Notes under the pieces: generated by a model
Seen by the model: the letters and a program-made list of their open reading frames with translations, nothing else
Told to the model about the DNA's origin: nothing
Databases searched by the model: none
Shown: positions 51,939 through 61,124 of the stretch, piece by piece
Layout of the letters: each line of letters starts with the position of its first letter
How positions within the stretch are numbered: the first letter of the stretch is position 1
Assembly (NCBI RefSeq): GCF_000955905.1
Contig: NZ_CP011097.1
Coordinates: 956,582 to 1,020,581, forward strand
Length of the DNA: 64,000 bases
From: Candidatus Nitrosotenuis cloacae
Lineage (GTDB): Archaea; Thermoproteota; Nitrososphaeria; Nitrososphaerales; Nitrosopumilaceae
Direction of reading: 5' to 3'
Made by a program: the position numbers and the translations under genes

Positions 51939-52973
51939 TTGTCACAACCACCAATACATGATATAAATTGGTATAGAGAAAATAGATCTATTTATCAAGA
52001 ACTTGCAGACAGGGTCGCAAAAATCTTGACTGAAATTTTAAATCTAAATAAAATAAACTACGCACTAATCCAATTCAGGGCAAAAAGTATAGAGAGCCTT
52101 CAAAACAAGACAAAAGATCCGAAATATGCATCTAGGACCTTGTTTGATTTAGCTGGAATTAGAGCAGTAGGTTATGTTAGAGACGATGTAGATAAGATCG
52201 TTAAAACTATAAAAGAAAATTTTGATGTTGACGATGCCAAATCTAAAGACAAATCATCTGAGTTACCACCAGATCGATTTGGTTACAGAGCAATTCACCT
52301 TATTTGTAAGATTCCTACGCAAAGATTGGCCTTGCCCGAATACAAAAAATTTAACAGTCTTTACTTCGAAATACAAATTAAAACAATTCTTGAACATGCA
52401 TGGGCAGAAATTGAACATGATAGAAATTACAAGTACAAAGGACTTTCTGATGATATTAAACGAGATTTTTATCTAACAGCAGGACTGCTAGAAAATGCGG
52501 ATAATCAGTTTGATCTGATCACAAAAAGAATTGATACAAACATTGATCGGATAACACAAAAAACAAAAGAAGGTAAATTTGCTGAAATCGAAATAGATCC
52601 TGCCACATTAAAACTACATCTAAGCCTGAAGTTTGCAGGATTAAAGAGTCTGAAACCATCTTATGGATTTGACGGAACAGGTAAGATCGAAGTTAATGAA
52701 TTATCACAGATGGGCATTCAGAATTTATCACAACTTGAGAATATCATTTCGGCAGATTTCATGGCAATTTTTCTATTCCAATATGAGAAATATGACCGAC
52801 AGACTATTCATAACCTAACTTCGATCGTCTTTGCGATTTTAATTATTCATTTTAGAGACAAATATCGTGAAGTCGCTGTAAAACTAAGAGATATGATTCC
52901 ATCAACTTTCGATACTTATTTACTTGAATATGATTTCGCTGTAAATGAAATTAGGAAAAAAATTTCCAACTAA
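51939..52973 (+). CDS. RelA/SpoT-domain (p)ppGpp synthetase-like protein
   Basis: 344 residues. The synthetase domain (about 40-215) shows RAKSIESLQNK, DLAGIRAVGY (substrate-binding Arg and acidic residue), FGYRAIHL (about 112) and EIQIKTILEHAWAEIEHD (about 145-162), all marks of RelA/SpoT nucleotidyltransferases. There is no HD hydrolase or TGS domain, so it is like a small alarmone synthetase with a long helical C-terminus. Such genes are scarce in archaea. TTG start. By hand counts the gene is near 33% G+C compared with 40-48% in several flanking lines, suggesting transfer. Confidence 0.87.
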   Translation: MSQPPIHDINWYRENRSIYQELADRVAKILTEILNLNKINYALIQFRAKSIESLQNKTKDPKYASRTLFDLAGIRAVGYVRDDVDKIVKTIKENFDVDDAKSKDKSSELPPDRFGYRAIHLICKIPTQRLALPEYKKFNSLYFEIQIKTILEHAWAEIEHDRNYKYKGLSDDIKRDFYLTAGLLENADNQFDLITKRIDTNIDRITQKTKEGKFAEIEIDPATLKLHLSLKFAGLKSLKPSYGFDGTGKIEVNELSQMGIQNLSQLENIISADFMAIFLFQYEKYDRQTIHNLTSIVFAILIIHFRDKYREVAVKLRDMIPSTFDTYLLEYDFAVNEIRKKISN

Positions 52974-53036
52974 TCATATCGTACAACATGCTGTGAAGCT
53001 AGAAGTTTTTTGTGCGTAAGAGGGGGTGTTCTATTT

Positions 53037-53630
53037 TTATAATTTTTCTGTAAACTCTTTTGCACCTTGCTTTGTTATAACAAGAACATCAATTCCATCA
53101 CCAGAAAATGAATCCCTCATGGTTGCTGCCTTGACTGACTTTATTGCAAGATCAGTTGCGTCTTTTTCTGACATGTTTTCTTTGAATTGATGATCTAAAA
53201 CACCCAGTGCCATTTCTGCACCGGTTCCAACTGCAGCATATTCATCAGGTAAAACAGAGCCCAATGGGTCCAAGGTATAGATTGTTGGCTTGCCAACCAC
53301 ACCACCCACAATAACCTGAGTCAAAAGTGGAAAGAATCTCCTCTCATACATCATGTTTGACATCATCTTTGCAATAGAATTCTGTGGTACATCGCGTTTT
53401 AGCTCCATTTTGCGGATTTTTGCCAGTGCCTTGATTTGTAAAACCAAAATCTGCATGTCTGCAACCAAGCCTGCAACGCTTGTGCCAACCTTATCGGTTA
53501 GTGTGAATGTCTTTTTTGTAGTCTTTGATACCAAGAAATTGCCATACGCGATTCTTTTTTCGCTTGCAAACACTACACCGCCATCAAATGTGATTCCGAC
53601 CGCGGTTGCACCTGGCATGTACATTGACAT
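53037..53630 (-). CDS. psmB: Proteasome beta subunit, probably non-catalytic
   Basis: 197 residues of 20S beta fold, with Gly before the mature N-terminus (PG-ATAVGI). The active-site Thr1 is Ala here, and position 17 is Glu (ASEKR), while Lys33 is kept. It should sit in the beta ring without cleaving peptide bonds. Archaea with two beta paralogues often have one such subunit; the active copy is outside this window. ATG at 53630. Confidence 0.9.
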   Translation of the reverse strand: MSMYMPGATAVGITFDGGVVFASEKRIAYGNFLVSKTTKKTFTLTDKVGTSVAGLVADMQILVLQIKALAKIRKMELKRDVPQNSIAKMMSNMMYERRFFPLLTQVIVGGVVGKPTIYTLDPLGSVLPDEYAAVGTGAEMALGVLDHQFKENMSEKDATDLAIKSVKAATMRDSFSGDGIDVLVITKQGAKEFTEKL

Positions 53631-53681
53631 GTTTTGCTTTGATTTAGATGCACTTTAAAGTCTTTTCTGGGTGATACAGGC

Positions 53682-55025
53682 TCAGAATTTATCCAGAATA
53701 TGACACATACACTTTGTGGTTTTTTTGAGCAGATCGATTCTTGCAAATTCATTTGGCGAATGAATCCTAGCAAACATGTAAGTCGATCCAATGGAAATGC
53801 AGGGTGCCTTGAGCACACTTGCAAAGGAGTGCATCGGTCCGGTTCCGGCATTTGATACATTTACGATATAGCTGCCAAAGGAGGATTTTGCTGCTGCTTT
53901 GACATTTTCCACAAATGGGCTGACAGGATCAGTTCGAGATGCTGCCTCACCATGATACATCTTGATTTGAATGTCTGAAAAACCGTGTTTTTTTAGGTGT
54001 GATCTTAGTCGTGCCATCTGTTTTTTTGGGTCCATCTTTGGAACCAACCTGAAATCGATTTTGACCATTGCTGATGATGGCAATACGGTCTTTGCGCCTT
54101 GTAAGGTATAGCCAGAGATCATGCCAGCAATATTACATGTAGGATCACCTGCAAGTGCTTTTTTGACTCCAATTCCTTTTTTGTTATTTACAAATTCCGA
54201 TATTCTGTATTCAGACTTGAATCCGGATTCATCAAATGGTTCCTTTGATAATAGTTCCAGATCAGATTTGCTAAATGGCGTTACTTCTTTGTACCAGTCT
54301 TTTATCAGAATCTTGCCAGAAGAATCCCGCAGTGTCTTTAGCGCATCAACTAGTCTCCATGCTGGGTTTTTGATTATCACTGCCAGACTAGAATGAGCAT
54401 CGCGGATAGACTCCTTTGCAGTTAGCTCAACATATAGCAATCCCTTCATGCCAAGACCGATTATTGGCCTGTTTTTTGCATCAACATAGCCAAACTCCCA
54501 GATCACGCCATCGCATGCAAATTTTTTCTGGTATTTTTTCAGATATTGTTCAATGTGTGCGCTTCCAATCTCCTCTTCCCCTTCAATTACAAACTTTACA
54601 TTACAGGGGACATCTCCTGTTTGCTGCAAGAATGCCTCCACTGCCTTTATTCTGGTGATTAGTTCTCCCTTGTCATCGGTAGAGCCCCTACCAAAGATCT
54701 TGTTGCCCTTTACTACACCACTAAACGGTGGATCATCCCACAGATCAAAAGGTTCTGCTGGCTGCACATCATAATGATTGTAAAACAGAATGGCCTTGTT
54801 TGGATTTTTCTTTGATTTTATCTCGCCATAGACTAGCGGGGCTACTCCCCTTAGCCTCAGAATCTCGGATTTTATTCCAGATTTTTTTAGCATATTTGCA
54901 ACTAGTCTTGCGCATTGCTCAATTCCCTCGTTTTTTGCAGAAACACTTGGCTGTCTGATCAGTGTTTGAAGATCTGAGACAAGGCTTGGCATGGTGTGAT
55001 CTATGTGTTGCAGTATTTTTTTCAT
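53682..55025 (-). CDS. M20-family peptidase/dipeptidase
   Basis: 447 residues. Metal-site segments: NHYDVQP (about 83-89), GRGSTDDKGE (about 112-121) with bridging Asp, EGEEEIGS (about 148-155) and a late HSFAS site (about 418). The dimerisation domain is in the middle. Closest in style to carnosinase-like M20 dipeptidases and succinyl-diaminopimelate desuccinylases. The ATG overlaps the stop of the NnrD gene (ATGA). Confidence 0.9.
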   Translation of the reverse strand: MKKILQHIDHTMPSLVSDLQTLIRQPSVSAKNEGIEQCARLVANMLKKSGIKSEILRLRGVAPLVYGEIKSKKNPNKAILFYNHYDVQPAEPFDLWDDPPFSGVVKGNKIFGRGSTDDKGELITRIKAVEAFLQQTGDVPCNVKFVIEGEEEIGSAHIEQYLKKYQKKFACDGVIWEFGYVDAKNRPIIGLGMKGLLYVELTAKESIRDAHSSLAVIIKNPAWRLVDALKTLRDSSGKILIKDWYKEVTPFSKSDLELLSKEPFDESGFKSEYRISEFVNNKKGIGVKKALAGDPTCNIAGMISGYTLQGAKTVLPSSAMVKIDFRLVPKMDPKKQMARLRSHLKKHGFSDIQIKMYHGEAASRTDPVSPFVENVKAAAKSSFGSYIVNVSNAGTGPMHSFASVLKAPCISIGSTYMFARIHSPNEFARIDLLKKTTKCMCHILDKF

Positions 55026-55885
55026 TTAATCACTTTATCAAATGGCTTCATAGCAGATGAAATGTTATCAATCAGATCAGTTGCCACAATATGAAAGCCG
55101 TGATTTCTTTGTGCTAGTTTTCCTGCCATGCCATTGACATATGATGCCGCGGTTGCTGATTCTATTGCGTTTCTGTTTTTTGATAACAATCCAGCCACCA
55201 AACCAGACAAAACATCGCCGGTTCCGCCAACAGTCATTGATGCAAGATTCTTTGGGTTGATGTAGGTTTGATTGCCATTTGATATCACATCTGTGGCACC
55301 CTTGAGAAGTATGGTGGTTTGATGTTCCTTGGCAAATCTTTCCACCAGTGTAATTCTCTCTTTGATTTTGTTTGATGGCAAGACCCCAAACAGTCTTTGA
55401 AATTCGCCTGCATGTGGTGTTAACACCACGTTTTTGCCGGAAATAATCGGTAAAATAGCGCCAATCAATGCGCTTGCATCAAGTGATAATCTGACATCTT
55501 GGTCAAGCAATGACTTTACCAGGTTTTTGAGGCCTTCTTCATCTGCAATAGCAAGTCCCATTCCTATTGTTGCAGAATCCAGTCCGGACTGGACCTGACC
55601 TAACAGCTTGTTTGCAGAGCCACGTGTAAGCTTGGCATCAACCATTGGTATGACTATCAAATTAGGAGAAATTGCACGAGTGGCAGATGCGTTGATCTTT
55701 GGAACTGCCGTATACACCAGATCAGTTCCCACCCGCAATGCGGCAAGTGATGCCAAGACTGGTGCTCCATGATACATGTAGCTTCCGCCAACAACTAGGA
55801 CCTTGCCGTTTTGTCCCTTGCGAGAGTCTTGTTTTCTGCCTAGGATGAATTTTCTTACTAGAATGGGAGTTAGTTTTTGGGCCAC
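55022..55885 (-). CDS. nnrD: ADP-dependent NAD(P)H-hydrate dehydratase
   Basis: 287 residues of the CARKD/YjeF C-terminal domain: GKVLVVGGSYMYHGAPVL (about 27), VLTPHAGEF (about 155) and the nucleotide loop GGTGDVLSGLVAGLL (about 226). Repairs hydrated NADH and NADPH; the epimerase domain is not fused here. First gene of a two-gene unit with the M20 peptidase. Confidence 0.9.
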   Translation of the reverse strand: MAQKLTPILVRKFILGRKQDSRKGQNGKVLVVGGSYMYHGAPVLASLAALRVGTDLVYTAVPKINASATRAISPNLIVIPMVDAKLTRGSANKLLGQVQSGLDSATIGMGLAIADEEGLKNLVKSLLDQDVRLSLDASALIGAILPIISGKNVVLTPHAGEFQRLFGVLPSNKIKERITLVERFAKEHQTTILLKGATDVISNGNQTYINPKNLASMTVGGTGDVLSGLVAGLLSKNRNAIESATAASYVNGMAGKLAQRNHGFHIVATDLIDNISSAMKPFDKVIK

Positions 55886-55922
55886 TATACCACTAGATGT
55901 GATTTGGATAAATTTTCTTCGA

Positions 55923-56438
55923 TTACTGCGAGGCTTGCTTTGATTCGTCTTGTATCATTTGGCGGATAGTATCAAGTACTTCTTTAGACTTTTTCTCTAC
56001 TTGTTGTGCAAGCCAGTCTCGTTCCAGTCGTAGTTGTTCCTCTGAGCTTTGCAGTTTTAGTAGGGTTTCCTGTAGTTTTTTGTTTAGCTCATCAGATCTT
56101 GCCTTTTCTTCTGATATTGTCTTGTTTGCTTTTTCTAGTTGAATGATCTTTGAGTTTAGCTCAGAGTTTAGTCTTTGTAGTACGGATTCCTTCCACTTGT
56201 CCTCTTGCTCGATTTTTTCAAATTCCCGAATCCTATCATTGAGTAAACATGACAAATCTTCCAGCATCTTTTCTCTTTGGATTGATTTCATTTTTCTAAT
56301 ATCGTCCGCAAAGCCAAGTTTTTCAATGTCTTGTTTTGTTACATGGTTCTCTGGATGTAGTACGCCAAGATTTTCCATGTTCTTGCGTGCCTCATCTAGG
56401 TGTAGTTTTTTTTCGGACTTTTTGTGCTGGGATAGCAA
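55923..56438 (-). CDS. Coiled-coil protein
   Basis: 171 residues. After a basic N-terminus comes a short helical section (about 15-50) and a long coiled coil (about 60-160) rich in Glu, Lys and Leu. No enzymatic motif, no signal peptide. Function unknown; located between TrmI and NnrD genes on the same strand. Confidence 0.68.
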   Translation of the reverse strand: MLSQHKKSEKKLHLDEARKNMENLGVLHPENHVTKQDIEKLGFADDIRKMKSIQREKMLEDLSCLLNDRIREFEKIEQEDKWKESVLQRLNSELNSKIIQLEKANKTISEEKARSDELNKKLQETLLKLQSSEEQLRLERDWLAQQVEKKSKEVLDTIRQMIQDESKQASQ

Positions 56439-56508
56439 TTCGGAACACTATATCCAAATCTAAAAAAGACTATTAGATCGTGTTTGTGCGCTTAGAGCGA
56501 ACAGCGCA

Positions 56509-57330
56509 CTAGTCAGATTCTGGCTTTTCCTCAGGAGTTTCTTTTTTGGACTTTCTATCATAGAAGGCCTTTCTTGCAAAGGCAACGTATGTCGTGTGGC
56601 CAATACCATAGAAAGAGTGTCTTGTCTTGCCCTCCCGAGCTTCTATTGTTCTTAGAATGTGCTCAGAGCACTCGATATCGGTAAACTCGTTCTCAACTAG
56701 AGCAGTTGTGAGCTTTTCAAGCTGGTTCATGGTAGGACAGATTGCAATAAACGCGCCAGACCCCTTGAGCATCTTTCTTACCTGAGGGACTACTGTCCAC
56801 GGATCACCCAAATCCACTACTGCCATGTCCATCTCAGATAATGGCATTTTTTTTGCCACTTTGAGGTCCATTTCGTGCATTGTAATGTACTTTAGCATAC
56901 CGGCGCGCGTGATGTTCTTTTTTGCAATTGCCATAAAGTCAGGTGCCACATCAAATGTGTAGACGTGTCCCCGTGGCTTTACAATACTGGCAAGAAATGT
57001 AGTCAGAGCACCGCTTCCGGTTCCGATTTCGACTATTTTCTGTCCTGACTGGACTCCAGCGCGTGCTGCAATGTATCCCAAGTCCTTTGGATAGACAATC
57101 TGCGTTCCATGTTGGCTCCTCATTACAAAGTCATGGACAGTGGGCTCCAAAAGATAGACATACTTGTCCTTGTTAGTGCGCAACCTAGAGCCATACTCCT
57201 TTCCTATGGCGTCCTTGTGTTTTATCACACCAACATGAGTGTGTAGTGATTGCTTTCTGTCTATTTTGTTTAGCCATTTTTTAGAGTCATTATAGAAAAA
57301 CAGAACGTAAGAATTGTTTTTTATCTTCAT
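56509..57330 (-). CDS. trmI: tRNA (adenine-N1)-methyltransferase TrmI
   Basis: 273 residues. N-terminal small domain, then the SAM-binding core VEIGTGSGALTTFLA (about 97) and the acidic strand TFDVAPDF (about 124), VDLGDPW (about 166, catalytic region). Methylates A57/A58 in the T loop of tRNA, which stabilises tRNA. Family length is normal; C-terminal basic/acidic tail is extra. Confidence 0.92.
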   Translation of the reverse strand: MKIKNNSYVLFFYNDSKKWLNKIDRKQSLHTHVGVIKHKDAIGKEYGSRLRTNKDKYVYLLEPTVHDFVMRSQHGTQIVYPKDLGYIAARAGVQSGQKIVEIGTGSGALTTFLASIVKPRGHVYTFDVAPDFMAIAKKNITRAGMLKYITMHEMDLKVAKKMPLSEMDMAVVDLGDPWTVVPQVRKMLKGSGAFIAICPTMNQLEKLTTALVENEFTDIECSEHILRTIEAREGKTRHSFYGIGHTTYVAFARKAFYDRKSKKETPEEKPESD

Positions 57331-57364
57331 GATCTGGCACTTGGGAAATCGAATAATAAGCTAT

Positions 57365-57862
57365 CTAGAAGGTCTTTGCCTTTTGGATCTTGCGCAGTGC
57401 CTCAAGATAGTCACGAATTTGCGCATGAGTTGGATTGAGGTCCATCAAGTTTTGCACGTTTACGTTTAGCTTGGCCAACTCTTCATAGATGTTTTTGTCC
57501 TCGATGGTGTCAACCAATGCTTGCAGTGAGAACGGTTTTTGCAGCAACTCTACTATCTGCTTTAGATTTTTGATTGAATCAACCAATGTTTCCTGCACAT
57601 ATGCTGATGCAAAAATAATTCTCTGTGATGGATTTAGGCCCAAGATTTCTTTTGCCGTTTGCAGTCCGTTTAATTTTGGCATTGAGTAATCCAATACAAC
57701 AGCATCAAACGGATTTTCATGATTTTGTGTCATGGCTTTGGAATATTCCAAAACGCAGGACTCACCATCAAGTGTTGTTATGATTTGGTGATCACGGTCT
57801 TCAAGAATAGTCCTATATTGTGAAAGCAAGTCAGGCTCATCGTCTGCAATTAGTATTTTCAT
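57365..57862 (-). CDS. Response regulator with helical tail
   Basis: 165 residues: receiver (1-120) with ILIADDEP, phospho-acceptor in VVLDYSMP (about 57) and Lys in LQKPF (about 106), then an added helical stretch of about 45 residues (NVQNLMDLNPTHAQIRDYLEA). Similar to the regulator at 10759, including the same DxSMP and LQKPF context. No cognate kinase near. Confidence 0.87.
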   Translation of the reverse strand: MKILIADDEPDLLSQYRTILEDRDHQIITTLDGESCVLEYSKAMTQNHENPFDAVVLDYSMPKLNGLQTAKEILGLNPSQRIIFASAYVQETLVDSIKNLKQIVELLQKPFSLQALVDTIEDKNIYEELAKLNVNVQNLMDLNPTHAQIRDYLEALRKIQKAKTF

Positions 57863-57894
57863 AGCATATCATCAAAATCCGACAAATATAGCAT

Positions 57895-58275
57895 TTATTG
57901 CGTTACTGTGAGGGTTTGCTTGTAGACTTTGTGGATTGTATCAATTACGCTATCGATTTCATATGGCTTGTAGATTACTGCCGATGCGTTAAGGTCCTTT
58001 AGCTTTTTCTCTGTATCAAAGGTAAGGTCTGCAGTCACCATGATTATTTTGGCATCTGGATTGATGTTTTTGATATTTTCCAGTCCGAAAAACCCATCAT
58101 ATTCTGGCATCATCACATCAAGCAGTGCAATATCGGGGCGGTATTTTTCATACAACTCTACAGCAGTCTTGCCATTATAGCCACGACCCACAACTGTGAT
58201 GTCCTTGATTTCCAAATATTCGCAAAATACCTCTACTGTATCTACGTCGTCATCAATCACTATTACTTTGACCAT
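57895..58275 (-). CDS. Response regulator, receiver domain only
   Basis: 126 residues from ATG 58275 (an in-frame GTG lies at 58284). Standard CheY-like set: IVIDDDVD, LLDVMMPEYDG (Asp near 55) and YKPYE. Overlaps by 23 nt the upstream zinc-finger microprotein gene, so translation may be coupled. Its phospho-acceptor context differs from the other two regulators. Confidence 0.87.
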   Translation of the reverse strand: MVKVIVIDDDVDTVEVFCEYLEIKDITVVGRGYNGKTAVELYEKYRPDIALLDVMMPEYDGFFGLENIKNINPDAKIIMVTADLTFDTEKKLKDLNASAVIYKPYEIDSVIDTIHKVYKQTLTVTQ

Positions 58276-58408
58276 TTTTACCACCTAATTCCCAGCACTT
58301 TTGGTGATACCATTTTTTGTCATACAGTACTGCGCCTTCGGCTATTTCCACTGTATTTCGGCAGACCGTACATTTGCTGTCTAGATGATTATCACATACT
58401 TGTGCCAT
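58253..58408 (-). CDS. Half-LIM-like zinc-finger microprotein
   Basis: 51 residues with C13-x2-C16-x18-H35-x2-C38, the same spacing as the N-terminal finger of the 38433-40289 glycosyltransferase, plus upstream Cys5 and His8. Single LIM-like zinc site. ATG at 58408; the 3' end overlaps the response regulator start by 23 nt. Possibly a signalling partner of the regulator, but that is inference. Confidence 0.65.
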   Translation of the reverse strand: MAQVCDNHLDSKCTVCRNTVEIAEGAVLYDKKWYHQKCWELGGKNGQSNSD

Positions 58409-58468
58409 ACGAATAATGATTTTTGTGGTGATTCGATATTATTCCCTAGTTTGTTCAAAACAAACGAA

Positions 58469-60346
58469 CTACATCCTAGATGGGGTGCCTATACCAACTA
58501 GTGCCAATGCTTTTTGTAGACAGGACTGGAATGCATATACAAGACAGATTCTTGCATTGAGCAAGTCTGACGTAGCATCCAAAACCCGGACATGTTCATA
58601 AAACGCATTAAACGATACCGCCAGTGAATAGCAATATTTTGCAATTACTTTGGGGGACAGATTATTTGCAGCATCCTGCACTGCCAAGTCTAGTCTGCCA
58701 ATTGCCTTGACCAGATTAAACTCGTGCTGATCGGTTAGCAGATCATATCTGGCATCAAAATTCGGAGTCGTGTTTGATTTTTCTATTATTCTGCTTGCCC
58801 TAGCATATGCATATTGGATGTATGGTGCAGTATCGCCCTCAAGGCTGAGAGATTTTGTGGTATCAAATGTTATTATTTTGTCCAAGTCTTGCTTTATCAT
58901 CTCATACCGTAGGGTGGCAACGGCCACATTTTGCGCAATTTGATGCAAGACTTGTTCAGATAGTTCGGGATTGCGCTTTTTTGTCTCATCCAAGGTTTTC
59001 TGCTCCAATGTGTCCAGTATCTTGTCTGCGTTTACGTATAGGCCCTTTCTGCCAGACATTTGCGCGGATTTTCCGCCAGTTTCCAGTCCTAGCGAATTTG
59101 CAGTATCAGAGGATAACGTTACAGACTCGTAGCTGAGGTGAATGTATTCTTTTTTGCCTGCTTCAAACTTTTGCATCAGGGTTGTGATTATGTTTTGGAG
59201 TCGGGCTTGTCGTGAATCAATCACTGTAATGACTCGATCTGAGGAATAGTTGCGCTTGGGGGAATTGTTTGGCTCCAGTGTTGTTTGGTGCAAAACTTTG
59301 TTGTTTGGCTGCATGGCATATTCTTTGTAGTAGAATGGATCATCGACCAAACCTAACTTCCATGTTGCATATGGAATATCTTTTGCAATATAGGTAGCAG
59401 TCCCATTGCTTCTAACCAAGACCTTGTCCTCTTCACCATCTGCAATTATGACCCAGCAGTCCTTGTTTTTCCCATCTGACTCGAACTTTATCAGATTCAT
59501 CTGCTTTAGTTTATCAAAGATTTGCGGCCACAACTTTGAGCGAACAATTTCGGACTCGAAATTCAGACAGTCATACGATGCACCCAGTCTCCAACACGTC
59601 TTTAGCTGCTCAGACAAAACCCTCGTAGTAATTTTTGATGCAAATTTGGCAGTCTCGGAATTTCCTTCTTCTATTTCTTTTAGTATTTTGTTTCTAATCT
59701 CTTGGAGTTCTGGTGAGCTTTGATATTTTTCGGTAGTCTTGACATAGACTTCGTCTCCGCAATAATGATCAAATTTCTGTCCCACTGGTGGCTCTTGCGA
59801 GAATCCAAGATGAGTAAAGCCAAGCAAAATGTCTGCCACCTGCAAGCCAGAGTCATCGATGTAGTTTAAGGTCTGAACAAAATAGCCTGCCTTGCGCAGT
59901 ATCCTAACCATCGAGTCGCCAACCACCACGTTTCTGACATGGCCGATGTGCAGTGCCTTGTTCGGATTAACACTTGTATGCTCTAGTGTTATTTTTGAGC
60001 CATCACCAACATTGATAGAGCCATAATCATCTTGTTGGGATTGTCTGATTACAATTTCTGCCAGCTTGCCAGAGTCTGCGTAAAAATTCACATAGCCTGA
60101 TGGATGCGCCTCGACTCTGAAGACCAGTCCGCCGAGAAATTTTTCATACGATGATGTGATTATTTGCGCTATCTCGTTTGGTCTTTTCTTTAGCGATTTT
60201 GCTGCCAAAAACGCAACATTGCACGAGACATCCCCAAAGCCCTCCTTTGCAGGCTCTAGTGAAAATGCAAGATCAGAGATCTTTTGCTCTTGTAATATTA
60301 CAAGCAGATTCTTTTTGATTTCATCTAGTAAAACTCTAAAGCTCAT
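58469..60346 (-). CDS. argS: Arginyl-tRNA synthetase
   Basis: 625 residues. N-terminal Add-1 domain, HIGH motif as HIGHVRNV (133-140), the ArgS-type MSGRKG loop (about 430) in place of KMSKS, and a C-terminal DALR anticodon domain (about 500-625). Charges tRNA-Arg. The next gene upstream ends two bases before its start. Confidence 0.94.
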   Translation of the reverse strand: MSFRVLLDEIKKNLLVILQEQKISDLAFSLEPAKEGFGDVSCNVAFLAAKSLKKRPNEIAQIITSSYEKFLGGLVFRVEAHPSGYVNFYADSGKLAEIVIRQSQQDDYGSINVGDGSKITLEHTSVNPNKALHIGHVRNVVVGDSMVRILRKAGYFVQTLNYIDDSGLQVADILLGFTHLGFSQEPPVGQKFDHYCGDEVYVKTTEKYQSSPELQEIRNKILKEIEEGNSETAKFASKITTRVLSEQLKTCWRLGASYDCLNFESEIVRSKLWPQIFDKLKQMNLIKFESDGKNKDCWVIIADGEEDKVLVRSNGTATYIAKDIPYATWKLGLVDDPFYYKEYAMQPNNKVLHQTTLEPNNSPKRNYSSDRVITVIDSRQARLQNIITTLMQKFEAGKKEYIHLSYESVTLSSDTANSLGLETGGKSAQMSGRKGLYVNADKILDTLEQKTLDETKKRNPELSEQVLHQIAQNVAVATLRYEMIKQDLDKIITFDTTKSLSLEGDTAPYIQYAYARASRIIEKSNTTPNFDARYDLLTDQHEFNLVKAIGRLDLAVQDAANNLSPKVIAKYCYSLAVSFNAFYEHVRVLDATSDLLNARICLVYAFQSCLQKALALVGIGTPSRM

Positions 60347-60348
60347 AC

Positions 60349-61044
60349 CTATAGTTCCGATAAGGTTGGGGCTAATTTGTCTAGTGCCTCAATTACGCCA
60401 TCGCCGGCATGAGCTGAAACCACCATGCTTGCGTGTGATTTTACATCATCAAATGCATTGCCCACTGCAATGCTGTATTTTGCCAGCTTGAATAGCGGAA
60501 CATCTGTTTCACTGTCCCCAATCGCAATTACATCCTCTGGTTTGATGTCCATCTTTTTCATTACCTCTTTGAATCCAGTTGTCTTGTCTATGCCAGCAGA
60601 GTTTATGTGGATTGCATATTGGCTGTCTGCCAACACAACATCAAGTGATGTGCTTTGGATTATTTTTTGTGCGTCCGATATGTCAAATGTTCTCTCCAAA
60701 ACAACCTCAGTCATTCGTGGAAAGACTGGCTTTTCTGTGACATTTTGGATTTTTGTGCGAATTATTCCCAGTGCTTCTACACATTGTTGCTTGTTGCCAA
60801 GCAAGGTGTGATCATTGGACCCATATGTGATGCATCCGCCGTTTTCCCCAACACCTATTGTATCCAGTCCGCCAAAAACCCCAAGCAGGTAAGCTTCAAT
60901 TGATGATCTTCCAGAAACCAAAATCACATTGTGTCCCAATCTTTTCATGTGACGCAAAGAATTGAGTGCGCCCAAATGGATTCTTCCTCCACCATTTTCT
61001 GTTATGGTGCCATCAATGTCAACGGCAAAGGTCTTGCGCCTCAT
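60349..61044 (-). CDS. Phosphoglycolate phosphatase (HAD superfamily)
   Basis: 231 residues from ATG 61044. HAD motif I DIDGTITENGGG (about 8-19), motif II VSGRSS, motif IV IAIGDSETDVPLF (about 178). The cap is the C2 type seen in archaeal phosphoglycolate phosphatase and sucrose-phosphatase-like enzymes. Clears 2-phosphoglycolate or a related phosphate. The in-frame ATG at 61083 is less likely since the extension looks like upstream leader. Confidence 0.85.
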   Translation of the reverse strand: MRRKTFAVDIDGTITENGGGRIHLGALNSLRHMKRLGHNVILVSGRSSIEAYLLGVFGGLDTIGVGENGGCITYGSNDHTLLGNKQQCVEALGIIRTKIQNVTEKPVFPRMTEVVLERTFDISDAQKIIQSTSLDVVLADSQYAIHINSAGIDKTTGFKEVMKKMDIKPEDVIAIGDSETDVPLFKLAKYSIAVGNAFDDVKSHASMVVSAHAGDGVIEALDKLAPTLSEL

Positions 61045-61124
61045 GTGGTGGTTTGAGACAAAGCCTAGATAATAATCAATCAAAAGATTTTATTGACAAA
61101 CCAGACTCTCTTAATTGAAACCAA

